A stretch of DNA of 64,000 nt from positions 3,518,906 through 3,582,905 of the forward strand of contig NC_083649.1 of the NCBI RefSeq assembly GCF_963576545.1, written 5' to 3'. Below, in pieces: positions 52,665 to 64,000 of this stretch. Position numbers and translations under genes: made by a program. The notes beneath the pieces were generated by a model that worked only from the letters and a program-made list of their open reading frames with translations, was not told where the DNA came from and made no database searches. Position 1 is the first letter of the stretch; each line of letters starts with the position of its first letter. The DNA comes from Limanda limanda. Lineage: Eukaryota > Chordata > Actinopteri > Pleuronectiformes > Pleuronectidae.

Positions 52665-53198
52665 ATGAAACAAGGTGAATGGAAAGACATTCACTCTGTC
52701 TTTGGATTCAAAATCTCATCTTTATCAGAAAACCGAATTTGGCCAAAAGGCAGGAAGCCTGGCTTGACCACATTCAGTGAGAAAGACCAGTGTGTCACTT
52801 CACCCACTTTACTGCAAGATGTTTCCTCTTCAGCAGATACTTTTGTTTTCAGCCTTCAGGTTTTAAGACGCTGTGTCTGCAAAGTTTTAACTTTCAGTAT
52901 TAGTTCTCAAAATACTCTCCAACAGCTCAACACTTGGTGGAAAGTGTTTTCCAACGAAAACCAGTTGATTTATAACTTTTTTAAAAGCAGATACTGCTGC
53001 ACGGCCACAGGAGAAACTTCTTGTAAAACATCTCTGCACTCGCTTCAGTCTTTAGCCGTGGTGGAAGCCACAAACCAAAACTCTGTGTCGCCTACTTTAT
53101 ATTTATCTTCTGGTTTTCTGAAAAAAAGTAAAAGCCAGACTTTTGTGAATGGGAAACGATCCATCTACTGGAGCAGGCTTGTGAAACCTTGCAGGTGA
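52665..53198 (+). other. Unexplained 177-codon open frame in the spry3 intron
   Basis: An ATG-initiated frame of 177 codons with mixed, non-repetitive composition, ending 'ccttgcaggtga'. No signal peptide, membrane segment or domain is recognisable. Given the base composition it is longer than most chance frames, but nothing else supports translation. It could equally be a decayed transposon fragment. Confidence 0.2.
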
Positions 53199-53895
53199 TT
53201 TGAAGACACCTTCACACAAGAGACGTGTCCGTTGATTTATGAATAAACTCAGAATCAAACCTGCAAACTTCTCCAGATCCTCTCAGACTGCACGTGGCGT
53301 CACACTCGGTCTGCAGGTGGGTTTCCTCTGCGGCCGCTGCAGCTGTGTTCAACAGATGCTAAATTACAGGTTGCATCTCATGGTCGTATCTCTCCGGCTC
53401 TGGCAGGCTAATAATAGCGTTAGCTCGAGCAGTGGAGAACCTCACTGTCACGGTGACATGGCTGATGGTCGTGCAGGAGCTGTGCTGCCAGATATCCATG
53501 TTTGATCAAGTGCTGCTTAAATTAATACGTAGGTTTCTGCTGAATGGAAAGCAGTGACCCATTCAATTAATGGCACATGTGAATATAAAGGAAACGTTCA
53601 CTCGGATCAATTTCTCCTGTGCTGAGAACATCCTGCTTTTCTGTGTTTCATGTTGTCGTCAATTGTGTTGAAGCTCTAGAATCTAAGAATGTATAAGATC
53701 ATTTTCATATTTAGTTTGATAATTCTAATAAGTGTTGAAAAGGTTCCCATGCTGCAGCTCCTCTGTTCAGCCTCTGTCTCAAACTGACTCTTTAAGAGAA
53801 TTCTTATATTCCCTCAACAAACCTTTGGAAACACTGGATAACTTTACTAAGTGAATTCTCATCCCTGACGACACTTCCCTCCTCTGTGTTTGCAG

Positions 53896-54008
53896 GTTTA
53901 TCTGATGTGCCGTGAGTGTTGGGAGCTCCTTGCCCCCCCCGCCTGCAGCCCCGGTGCCACCCGGCCCGGCTCAGGCTCACCAGGAGGGACCCTGCTCATT
54001 CCTTCAGG
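53896..54008 (+). other. spry3: spry3 5'UTR part of the coding exon
   Basis: Begins after the acceptor 'tttgcag' (AG at 53894-53895). The upstream ORF from exon 1 ends here at TGA 53913-53915, 93 bp before the main start codon. Confidence 0.55.
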
Positions 54009-54905
54009 ATGGAGCTGGACGGGCTGGACCTCCAGCAGGTCCCGGTTCTGTCGCTCGACCAGATCCGTGCCATCCGGGCCAACAATGACTATGTGGAGCG
54101 GCCCGTGGCGCTGGAACCGGCGACCCAGACCGGATTTTTTTATGCCCATGAAGACCGTTACCCTCATGGAGTATACACGCATCACCCCCAGCACTCCTTC
54201 CACTCCGCCCTCCCCCGCAGCCAAAGTCAGCAGCAGCACGCTCACCTGTCCCACCTGAGCCGTTCCAGTACCATAAGCTCGTCCATTTCTCGGACCAGTG
54301 CCACGTCAGACCAGCGGCTTCTGGCAGGTCTGACGCCGTCTCACTCTGGGTTAGGCTCAGTGGTCCGTTCTCAACCCAAAGGAGAACTCAAACCCGATAC
54401 TTCCTTCGGTAAAGGCCTGACGGAGGGCGAGGTCGAGCTCGGCCTTCATCAGTTCATCTGCGAGAGCTGCGGTCGCTGCAAGTGCCAAGAGTGCTGCGCC
54501 CCCCGCCGCCTGCCCTCCTGCTGGGCCTGTGGGCAGCGCTGCCTGTGCTCTGCTGAGAGCGCTGTGGAGTACGTCACTTGCTTGTGTTGCGTTAAAGGCT
54601 TGTTCTATCACTGCTCCGCCCAGGACGACGAGGACAACTGCGCCGACCGGCCCTGCTCCTGTACGGCAGCCCATGCCTGTGCCCGCTGGGGCACGATGGG
54701 GCTGCTGGCGCTCTGCCTTCCCTGCCTCTGCTGCTATTACCCCGCCAGGCTGTGCCTTGCCATGTGCCAGTGTGCCCACGACCGGGCCACGCGCCCCGGC
54801 TGCAGGTGCAGCAACACCAACACTGTGTGCCGCAAGATTTCTGCCTCTAACCCCAACTCTGGTCACCCCTCGCTCCGCAGCAAAGCACTGGAGAAGCCAT
54901 TATGA
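54009..54905 (+). CDS. spry3: Sprouty homolog 3, RTK/MAPK signalling antagonist
   Basis: 298 residues in one exon. The N terminus carries the conserved SLDQIRAI helix and NDYVERP (Tyr28), the N-x-Y-x-x-x-P motif that in Sprouty proteins is phosphorylated and binds CBL and GRB2/SHP2-type partners. Residues 80-105 are a Ser-rich motif ending DQRLL. Residues about 149-268 form the Cys-rich Sprouty domain (FICESCGRCKC, LPSCWACGQRCLCSAES, CCVKGLFYHC, RPGCRC), which targets membranes through palmitoylation and inhibits growth-factor signalling to ERK. The words DEDNCAD.PCSC, TNTVCRKIS and SNDYVERP-like NNDYVERP favour SPRY3 (288 residues in human) over SPRY1, 2 or 4. The ATG at 54009 has A at -3 and G at +4; the frame is open further upstream without another ATG. 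A long antisense frame is a shadow of the GC-rich coding sequence. Confidence 0.96.
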   Translation: MELDGLDLQQVPVLSLDQIRAIRANNDYVERPVALEPATQTGFFYAHEDRYPHGVYTHHPQHSFHSALPRSQSQQQHAHLSHLSRSSTISSSISRTSATSDQRLLAGLTPSHSGLGSVVRSQPKGELKPDTSFGKGLTEGEVELGLHQFICESCGRCKCQECCAPRRLPSCWACGQRCLCSAESAVEYVTCLCCVKGLFYHCSAQDDEDNCADRPCSCTAAHACARWGTMGLLALCLPCLCCYYPARLCLAMCQCAHDRATRPGCRCSNTNTVCRKISASNPNSGHPSLRSKALEKPL

Positions 54906-57900
54906 CAGGCTTGGATGGGGACCAGGTAAATCCGCTTCTCCTCAGCCGTGGCCAAAGCAACGCTGTCGCCAATCAACAGTGCCACAGCTGACATTGTGAC
55001 GACAATGCCATTGTGACCTACCTACCTAGATATGACAAGCCAACTAACCAATCAACCGTGAAGTGTTGTTCACCTAATGTACCTTGAATTTACTTATTCT
55101 CCACCTCAGGAGGGACCAAAGCTTTACTGTGCCTGTTCATATTGGAGACTTCAAGCCGAAAAAAAACTAGAACTCGCCCTGGAGGAGGAAGCTGTCGTGC
55201 TCTGCTGCACCGCCCGTCAACCTGAACCAGGGCTTCCAGACAGAAATCACCTCTCTCTGCATTCTGTGGCGTAGTGCGAACGTCTTAAAATCTATTTATT
55301 TAATGTTGCACCTCTGTCCTTCTCACCCTTTGCAAAGACAACGCACAGAGACAAGTGAGGCAACGAGTCAGGATGGACAGACGCCTGTGCTGGTGTGTAC
55401 GGTCTTTGCCCGACAGTTTCTGTCCTCTTGAATCGGAACAAGCGTTAGAGACAGAGACATTCCGACGACTCCACAAAGGCTGAAGTCCAACGAACGAAGA
55501 CACCGACGTGGTGCTGCAGAGAAAGTCTGACCGGGACTCTGAGCGAAGCACCGAGCTACGAAGTGGGAACAAAGACACTTGCAACAACCGTCTGACACCA
55601 AAAAGGGACCATGCACTGTACGAGCTGTGTGAACCTCCATGCTATGAAGCTCATTTGTAAAGGAAACGCACTGTGAGGTAGATGGACATGTTTTCCTCAA
55701 AAGCCAAGGAGCTGAATGGGGATTATTTAACTGGAGGGAGGGTGCATCCATTGTGACGAGGCAGCGTGTGTGTGTGTGTGTGTGTGTGTCTATGTGTGTG
55801 TCCTCCTCCTGTACAACAAGCTGTGTATTGTAGAGCCTGTGTGTATGTTGTGTTGTCAGCAGAAGAAGCCTCCCTTGTTGTATTTTTAGCCGTGTCGCTT
55901 CAGTGGAGCTCTCGGGGTCTGGTTGGGTTTCCTCCTGAAGTCAGTCTGTCGCCAGCCTCCCTCCTCCGCCCCCCCACCCCACCTCCATCCCTCTCTCCTC
56001 CTCCGTTTCCAGCCCACCTAATCTTCTCCCCTGTTATCCTCCCATTGTCAAATCAAACTCCCCATCTCACTCTCGTTCAGGCCCATTAGCATCTTCGGCT
56101 GGACTCAAGGTGGAAAAACACCGGTTTCAATTTCTCGATTCACGTTAACACCGACTGAACCGTCGGGGATGCACAGTGCACCGATGTGTTCAGGGTCAGG
56201 AACTCACAATTAGATTTGACTAAAACACATTAAACAGAGAAGGTAACTGGGATCTGAGATTCCGAGTTAAGCCGACCGACTCGAGGCGTATTATTCCCAC
56301 ACAGCCACCATTTCCCCTCCTGCTCCGTCCGTCTCTCCTCTTACGCTCAGAGGGCTAAAAGCCTCCAGCTCCTGGTCCACCGAGAGTTGATCAAACAGGC
56401 AATTAGCTCCATGATAGCTCTTAATGGGCCGCAGAAGAATGGAGCATGTGGGAGGGAGGGAAGACCGGATGGAGCGGGGCTGTGGTGTTTGGCAGATGGG
56501 GAGAGAGAGGGATGCTGGGAGGAGGAGGAGGAGAGACGAGAAGTCGGATGAAAGGAAAGAGACGGAGTCGACGCCGATGGAGAGAGAGCGTGTTTGACAA
56601 AATGAGGAATGTGTGTGTGTGACGACCGTCGTTACATTAACGGAACTTCCTCAGAACTTCAGGTGAACGGTAAAGTGCAACATTAGCACTTTGCCAGGAA
56701 GGAAGGCTTCAAAGCTGTTATAACACACACACACACACACACACATACACACACGGACACACACACGCACACACAGCGTCAGGCGGGTGCATGTGTGTGT
56801 ATGTATGTGTGGATATGGATGCATGTGGGCTTTTCTGTGCGTGTGCACGTGTGACAGGATGAGTCACGCAAGCACAGACACGGACACACACTGACCTGAT
56901 TTGTTAAAAGTTACGTTGCTATATTTTTATATGTAAATATGGGCTATTAACTCTATAACTATTTTTATTCTGCTTTACTTTGTTCCCATGAGATTGATAT
57001 TATTATGGCTGTTTTCCATTATCGGGAATATTTACTTATTTACCGTCGACTCGCGACCAATTCAGGAACTTTTGGGGCAACTCAGAAAACTTTGAACAAG
57101 GACTTAGGAGAAAAGCCATGACCACGCCCCTTATTGTGCAGACACTCAGAGTCATCACTTGGTTTAAACACGTTTCAGACCAAATATATGTTTTCATCAT
57201 CAGGTACCAAAAGCCTCTAAAGCTGCTTAGACGTCAATCAGGTGAATTCTGGATCTTTCATCTGGTTTAAAAGAACAAAATCGGGATTCGTCCAACAATC
57301 CTCAGGTGTGTAACACAAATACAGCTGAGGTCATTACACATGGAGGGAAGTTGAATTTCCACGTCTGCTGCATCGGACGGTTTGATACGAGTTAGAATAA
57401 ACATCAGTGGAGAAGAACCTTAGATTACTTTTAAGTTATTCCTTGTCCCAAATTCCAATATGGAGGGGGCGGGTTTCAGAGCCATAAAGAGATCGTGGGG
57501 GTGTTTTTCAAGAACAATCATTGGACGAAGATTAAATTATGCATGAGTTGAACTCCTCCATCTGATCAAAAGTTTGTGATTCATTATGTCAAAGCGGAAA
57601 CAGTTTTATTATTTGAAATCAAGCATTATAACATTTTATTTTATTTCTTTGTGTTGCTGCTCTTTGGTTCCACGATGTGTAAATGTTGCCCCAAATGTTT
57701 CTGTGCTCATCACTGGTTTCACGATGGAGCAGACGCTCAACTCTATTTTAATTTTGTTTGTAACTTTAATCCACTTTGAGTCCTACCTGTTACTTTATAG
57801 TTATCATTACTAATAAGAAGTATTGGCAATCCAGAATCCTTATCTCTGTAATTGAGGATTATTCGCCCGGCCCGTCCACAGTGATGCAGATGAGTGTGAA

Positions 57901-58380
57901 AACTTTCTCTCATCCGCACGTCCCAAAATCTTTAAAACACCACAAACAAAGTGTTTTTTTATCAAAAGAATTTAAAGAAGATGCTAACGTCGCCTGTCAC
58001 GGTCATGTACGATAACTCGCTGGCACATTCTATACTGCATGCATGCTCTGTGAATGACAACGCTTCAAAAACAGCAGGAAACCAATGGCAGCCGTGAGCA
58101 GAACAACAGACCATCATCTGCATATAACTTTAATTTGTTTGAATTCTTGTGGTGTTTAAAAGACGACGACGTGGAGAAGAACGTTTTTTATACCTAACCT
58201 CATGACTGTGGGCGTTGCCTTTGATTGGCTCCTCCCAGAGGTCTCCTCTTCGTTGATTGGATGGCTTCAGTCGGATCTTTGTGCTCGCGGAGACAACACA
58301 AGGAACGTTACGAACCCGGGTCGAAGACGTTGCACATTTTTTAAACTGGTTCATCTGTTTTCAGAGCGACTTTAAATAAA
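54906..58380 (+). other. spry3: Probable spry3 3'UTR and flank
   Basis: Candidate polyadenylation signals AATAAA at 57396-57401 and 58375-58380. An AU-rich element 'tctatttatttaatg' lies near 55290, as is common in labile signalling mRNAs. Microsatellites at 55766-55800 and 56723-56775. The true 3' end cannot be fixed from sequence. Confidence 0.4.
56386..56440. promoter_or_regulatory. Candidate conserved non-coding element downstream of spry3
   Basis: A unique island with a TCF/LEF-like TTGATCAAA, a homeodomain-like GGCAATTAGC and CTTAATGGGC packed within 55 bp, of the kind seen in vertebrate developmental enhancers. This is inference from word content only. Confidence 0.3.
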
Positions 58381-60987
58381 CGTTGACAGTCACAGCTTGA
58401 TCGTAAACACGTTAGTATGCAATGTTTTTTACGTACGTCAGATACGCATAGGGACTCGTGCAGTGCATTGTGGGCCACATGTCAAACAAACTTCCATCGA
58501 CTCCCAGGTTTCATTCATCTTCTAAAAAGTTTTTTCAGTTTTACGTTTAACCAAATTGTTTTAATATCTTATATTCTCATAATTTTTTTTATTTAATATT
58601 AACGAATGAAGCACAAATGTGTTTTTGCTGAAATGCGATTTTTTGTTGTTTTTTTTACTAGATACACTGCAAACAAAACATCAACATTCATTTGGGATCA
58701 ATTCATTTAAGAAACAAACTCATCATGACAAGATTTAAGGGGAAATGATGAATTGTTATTACAAAATGTGTAATTTAAGGGTTGTTTTGAGGACTTTTGT
58801 CAAAATTCTAGATATTTCCCTTGGCAGTGATAGAGGGGGGTGCAACTTCCACACCTCACCTCCGCTGACCAAACTATCCGAGTATCTGTACGTACACATA
58901 AATCACTCCGATATGTAAATTCTCTAAATTCCTCAGATGTTCCCAGCATTGCTCAGGAACCGTCTGGTGTTGCCATGGTTACACTACACATCTCCTCTCG
59001 TGTCTTAGCGTCGCTTTTGGTACAAATTGGCATCGTGTCTGTCGTGAGAGAATTTAAGGAGAGTATATGGAACAAATATATATAGAAAAAAAACCTATCT
59101 AAAATGAATATATTATATATGGAACAATATGCATTTCACACTTTCTGTTTCATCGCTGATATTTGCTTCGTTGATATTTATTTGAACGGTTACAACAATG
59201 GCGGGAACACGAATCATGGAGGAGGAGGATGTGGACGAGTGAAGTATTTATTTGACAGTGGTCAGAGGAAATGAAGAGCGCCGACCTCGTTGTTGTTGTT
59301 GTTGTTTGTTTTTGTTTTTGTTTCTTCCTCTCAGTGTGGAGCGGCTGCTGCTGCCCTCCTGGCTAAAGACCAACCAATAAAAAGGAATTTCCAAACGGAA
59401 TAAACTTTGTGCCGTGTGAGTGATTAAATCTGCAGCTTCACCCATAAATAAACTCACTTCTGTGTTCACCTCTCAATAAGACAGTTGTTTAAACACATTT
59501 ATTAAAATACAGAACGCTAATCACACTCAAAACACTTTTTAAATAGGGTTAGAGGCTGTGGTGCATTCTGGGATTGGATGAAAAAACTATTACTATAACA
59601 TTCTCTCAATAAATATTCTATTTAGATTAAATACACAATTAAATGTGATAACACCCATGTGGACTTACGACTTCATATCAAAACTGCTGCTGGGATAAAG
59701 GTCCAATATCAACATCTAACATATTTACTTTCATTACTTTATCAAATGTGTAGCTTTATCAGAAACATACAATCTTATCTTCTATTACAAACTTGTAGTA
59801 AATGACAACAAGACTTAATTATCTTAGAAAACAAGAAACTCTGCTCTTCAAATCAAAATCCAATCTGCATGTTATCTCTAGATTAACTCAATCTAGTGCC
59901 CTCCACCTTCTTCCCTTATTAATCTAAATAAATGATGAATACAAACCTTATATTTGCATCATAACTTAAATTATTTTAACTAATTATAAGAGCAGCCATA
60001 CTGAAATATGCTAAATCGGATTTGTTCTGATTAGTTTGGAGCCAAATCTGAGTAAACATTTGATAAACTCTAAATAAATTATTGTGGCACTTTCCATTAG
60101 GTTGAATAAGTAGAAAGGTGTTTTCAATGGGTTCTGGAAATTGTAGGTTGAGATTAGAGCCTGAATCAAATTCGCAGAAACAACGGTGAACAAGCCAAAT
60201 AATTGAAGTAATGGAGCATTAGTGCAATATGAAATATAAAAGCCACTGCTCCATTGCATTTTTACCAAAAGGAAAAAACTGTAATGCGTAAAGAAGAATA
60301 AACAAAACTCAAAACATGTTTAAGTCGACAACTTTTGTCGTTTTATTAAAGAACCAGATATTTTCAAACGCGTCTGTTGACTCTTGAGCTGATGATTCAA
60401 ACCTTTAACGTCTCAGTCCATCAGAGAGTGAATTAGACCTTTACATCACAACACCTCCTCCCTCCTCACTCCTCTGTTTCCTCCTCCCTCCTCACTCCAT
60501 CTCCAGACGAGAGTTCGGCCTCTCGGTCTTTCTGCTGACATTGTTAGAACCGATAACATCAGCTGTGGTGAGATCTGGGTGAAGTCAAACAACAGTTTTA
60601 TAATTGAGGCCCCCTGGTACTCCACTCCCTTCACTTTACTCTGCTGGGCTCATAAATAACTGATCAAGGCTGGGTCACACTAATGGCTTCAGAGCAGTGA
60701 ATACAGATGTGTTGTGAGTGCGTGTGAGTGAGCTGCTAGATTATTAGATGAAGAAGACTGAAGTGGGTTTTTGTGTGTGTGGGTTTTTTGCGTGTGGAGT
60801 CTTACAGGAAAAAAAAACACAGAGCATTAAAGCAACAACACCCACACACGACACACAAATACACACACATACATACTACAGGAAACTACTGTATGAATAT
60901 GACTAAACACAACAATAAACGTGCACAAATAAAATAATAAACACACACTTTCCTCATGTCATGTGTGACACAGAAACACTCTGTAGA

Positions 60988-61041
<54 letters not shown>

Positions 61042-64000
61042 AAAGTGTGATAAAGAAAATGAATAATACATGAATGTTTCCTCCTGCAAGCTTTTACCAA
61101 TAAACCCATTTTTCACCAGCCCTGGACTCTGATATGTGAGCGTTTCGTAGTTCCTCTCGTAAACAGAAGGTTGTGGGTTAAATTCCACGGACTGACCACT
61201 GCTGCAGGTTAACTGCTCTGCAGGCTGCCCCCCCCCCCCGACCTCTGACCCCTGTAGTTAAATGGATCTACAGTGAATAAGTAAGTGAGAGTCATGAATT
61301 GCTCACGATATTAACCTGGTGAAGACAAGAGTCTGAATAAACGTATTTAGAATACGAGTTACTAGTATTCTGACCTGAAACACATTGTGTAGACATGTTT
61401 ATCACATTAATACGTCCTATTGGAGTTTTACTGGATTTTGCATCATCAATATACATTAGTTACCAACTGAGTGAGAATGTGCAACCTGGGTAGAATGAAC
61501 GACTAGCAGTCCTTGTGAATTCAATCCACCTAAAGCTCATAGAAATCAGTCCCCAGTTCTTTCCATTAATCGTTTGTTCGTAAAACAGTGAAATTGTTGA
61601 AAATTGTCAACAATTTCACTAGAAAAAATCTAGAAATTAGTACATGAAGCATTAAGTACTCAAAAGGCACTTCTGGCAAGAATAAGTGTTATAACATGGG
61701 AAATATATTTAAGTGTGTATTTACAGACGTCAGTATTCATGATTGAAAATCAACAATTACTATATATTATATCACCTCAATATTAACAGCTATGTACCAC
61801 TTCAGATTGTCCAAAACATTTCCTTGTTCTTTCATTCTCATATTCATACAGAGGACATCGGTCTTCAAATATATAACAGGCTATCTACATTTAATTGTAA
61901 AATACAATATTATAAAGTTAGAGGGGAAAGCAGCATTGAAGTCAGCATCGCACAAATATACAGAATGAAACAAAGTTCCTGTATCAACCCCCTTATTCGA
62001 ATCTGCCCCTAAATTATATGAGCTCTACCCTGACCTGAGCCAATTGTCATCACTGTAGAGAGATGTGTGTGTGTGATGGAGGACAAACTTATCAATTCAC
62101 ATTAGTTCAGCATCATCATCATCATCGTCTAAATGTTGAATTTAACCTCAATGCTCCGGTCGAGGTCCTGGAGCCTCAGGTCCTGTTCAACACAACAGCT
62201 TCAAACTGCTGACCTGCTCCTGAAGTCTGCTTCAGAACATTATGCATCACTTCTGTTTGGGATCTGATAGACAAATGGTCCGATACCGGGGATTACACGA
62301 GTTCCCAGAAAAGAATAAAACTAATCTAATATGGAGGAGAATTCATGGTGCTCTAAATCTGTGGGGATTTCCCGGGGCCAAACTCGCTCGCTCTTGAATT
62401 CTAGGAACCCGGAGGAACGTGAGGAGAATTACAAGTCGGGTCAGGTGATCGCTCCCGAAAAACACAAACACTGCTGTCCCCAAAAAACTACAAGTACCAC
62501 GAGGCAAACTGGAACCTGGAGCTCTGTAAACCGGGGTTTCACTTTAGTGCAAACATCTTTAGGTTTGTGTTTGTTTGAGCTGCAGTCGAGTCCTTAACAC
62601 AAACTCTCTCACTCGCTCTGTTTGCATCACAAACATCGTTAACACCACGTTGCCATTGGCTGAGGGAGAAAGTCAGAGAACTGGTTCGGATGCAGATGCA
62701 GAAACAATTTGATTCCATATGCATGTGAATAGAGTTCCTGATTTTAATAGATTTAACCGTTGGTGCCCGGAGTGAAGACGTTTCCAAGGATTTTCAACCC
62801 TCAGCTACGGTCGAGACATGATGGTTCGACCGAAGGAACAAGAGAGAACCACTGGCTGGATTGAGTTTTCTCCATCAGGTGGCTGGGATCAGGTTCAGAG
62901 AGTTCAAACATTCAGTCCTCCACATCAAAAGATGACAGCTGAGATGTTTCTTTCTGATGTTTACTGGGCATGAACAACTGGGAGGAGAACCCAGGGCAGA
63001 TCCAGAACTTGCTGGAGGGATTTCACATCCCATGTTGCCTTAGAAACACCTTCAGGATCCACCAGGATGAGCTGGATCTGGGACACTCCGCTCACTCCAC
63101 TCCCCAAACCGAGCCCGGAGGCTGGAGGACAATGGAGGAACGGATCGATAATGAGTGGGCAACAAAATCTTAAACTAAACCAAACTGCTGCAACCTTCAT
63201 GGGCTTGAATCATGATGGAGGGCGAAGGGGCCGAGAGGGAAACAAACAAGTGTACTTCCCCAGAAAGAAACCCGTCTCCTCCGTGATGACAGCCTGACGA
63301 GTGATGCCACTTCCAGCCGCGACCTCCAACCCCTGCTGTTAAAGCCGTGGGTGTACAGAGGTGAGGAGCCGGCCCCCCAACCCGGCACGACCCCCCTACC
63401 CTCGCCAACTTGTGCATCTTCGCCGTGGGCCGTGTTGCTTCTATACAGCCACTTGTCCCGGTGCGCCCTGGGAGTCAGTCTCCCAGCCGCTCAGGAACAA
63501 AACCGCCTGTCCGTCAAACCCCCATGCAGCTGTCAATCAGCCCAGCGAACTATTCTTGTGCTTTTTACAGGACGAGCGCGGACACATACGAGCTCGGCCT
63601 CACACACACTCATCGCTGTGGGTTATGGCTGTCAGCAGGGAGGGGAAAAACAAAAGTAATGAAAATGAAAGGAGGTCAGAGGTCAGGTACAGAGGAGCAG
63701 CCCGGGAGGAGGGAGGGAGGGAGGGAGGAGGTGTCGAGCTCCGGGACGATTTCAGGAAGATCACAAACATGTTTACTGATAGAAACACTGTGAAACTCAT
63801 CCAATGGAAAACTAGTATAGCGCCGGGAGAAACTAAATCCACTGTAACTCACGTGTATGTGTGTGTGTTTACATTTGATACGAAACAAGAAGAAAACATG
63901 TCGATGCTGTTCTGGGAAACATGGAGATTCTGTTGTGTTCAGCGCAGGTTTCTATGATGTAATGAACCAAGATGCAAAATAAAGTCAGATGGTTTAGGAG
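58381..64000. other. Right flank without a recognised gene
   Basis: Holds a (GT)n at about 60990-61040, a perfect inverted repeat at 61587-61620, a further AATAAA at 59399-59404 and a C run at 61229-61239. Short open frames at 62331-62597 and 63351-63957 have no domain and read like chance frames. The GC content rises after 63000, perhaps approaching another gene beyond the window. Confidence 0.4.
61587..61620. repeat. Perfect 14-bp-arm inverted repeat (hairpin)
   Basis: AGTGAAATTGTTGA, six-base loop, then its exact complement. No poly-T run or transposon end is associated. Confidence 0.9.

Larger units (their letters stand above)
44101..53895 (+). other. Probable spry3 intron
   Basis: About 9.8 kb between the predicted leader exon and the coding exon. 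It has (GT)n at 44974-45001, 49597-49638 and 52350-52400, a (GGT)n run at 50452-50482, and a LINE-type tail in reverse orientation near 46750-46900. Other parts (50570-50700, 52200-52330, 53330-53610) look unique and could be regulatory. Confidence 0.45.

Noticed and set aside
54357..54866. 169-codon Ala/Gly-rich minus-strand frame
   Set aside because: Shadow of the GC-rich spry3 coding sequence on the other strand.
62331..62597. 88-codon frame with a nearby kappaB-like GGGATTTCCC at 62364
   Set aside because: No domain, no splice context; a single 10-bp site is expected by chance in 64 kb.
63351..63957. Overlapping frames up to 198 codons near the right edge
   Set aside because: Several frames open together in GC-rich sequence, none with a recognisable motif; insufficient to call a gene.

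Overview
This is a eukaryotic, vertebrate-type window, almost certainly a ray-finned (teleost) fish. Coding sequence is sparse and split by long introns, the gaps are full of dinucleotide and tetranucleotide microsatellites, hAT-type DNA transposons with intact 8-bp target duplications are present, and several fragments match repeat families I know from fish genomes. No bacterial operons, CRISPR arrays or phage genes are visible.

Three protein-coding loci can be supported. (1) Positions 1-1030, minus strand: the 5' part of a fish TRIM gene (RING, B-box, coiled coil, start of PRY/SPRY) that runs off the left edge. A single in-frame TAA falls in the B-box, so this is a pseudogene or a null allele. 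(2) Positions 4049-29384, plus strand: a complete 13-exon pof1b gene (epithelial actin-binding, junction-associated coiled-coil protein). I reconstructed it exon by exon with matching phases to a protein of about 571 residues, close to the 589 of human POF1B as I recall it. (3) Positions 54009-54905, plus strand: a single-coding-exon Sprouty gene, best matched to spry3 (298 residues). It probably has a non-coding first exon ending at 44100, about 9.8 kb upstream.

Layout: 0-1 kb TRIM; 1-4 kb repeats and the pof1b promoter; 4-29.4 kb pof1b, whose introns hold a 1.26-kb 8-mer satellite, a 1.47-kb 11-mer minisatellite, an 801-bp hAT remnant and a perfect 96-copy TCTA array; 29.4-43 kb mostly 3'UTR or intergenic sequence with a 1.75-kb 19-bp minisatellite and a 1065-bp hAT-like element; 43-54 kb the putative spry3 leader exon and intron; 55-64 kb spry3 3'UTR and flank without a recognisable gene.

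The genes do not form a functional pathway. Sprouty proteins damp receptor tyrosine kinase/MAPK signalling, POF1B acts at epithelial junctions and the actin cytoskeleton, and the TRIM would be a ubiquitin ligase. I did not find an undescribed biological system. The most interesting signals are the TRIM nonsense codon, a GC-AG intron and a poly-Glu tract in pof1b, short repeats in the pof1b leader that carry an AACCGG core, a spliced upstream ORF in spry3, two clean hAT insertions, recent higher-order duplication in a minisatellite, and the linkage of pof1b with spry3, both X-linked in human.
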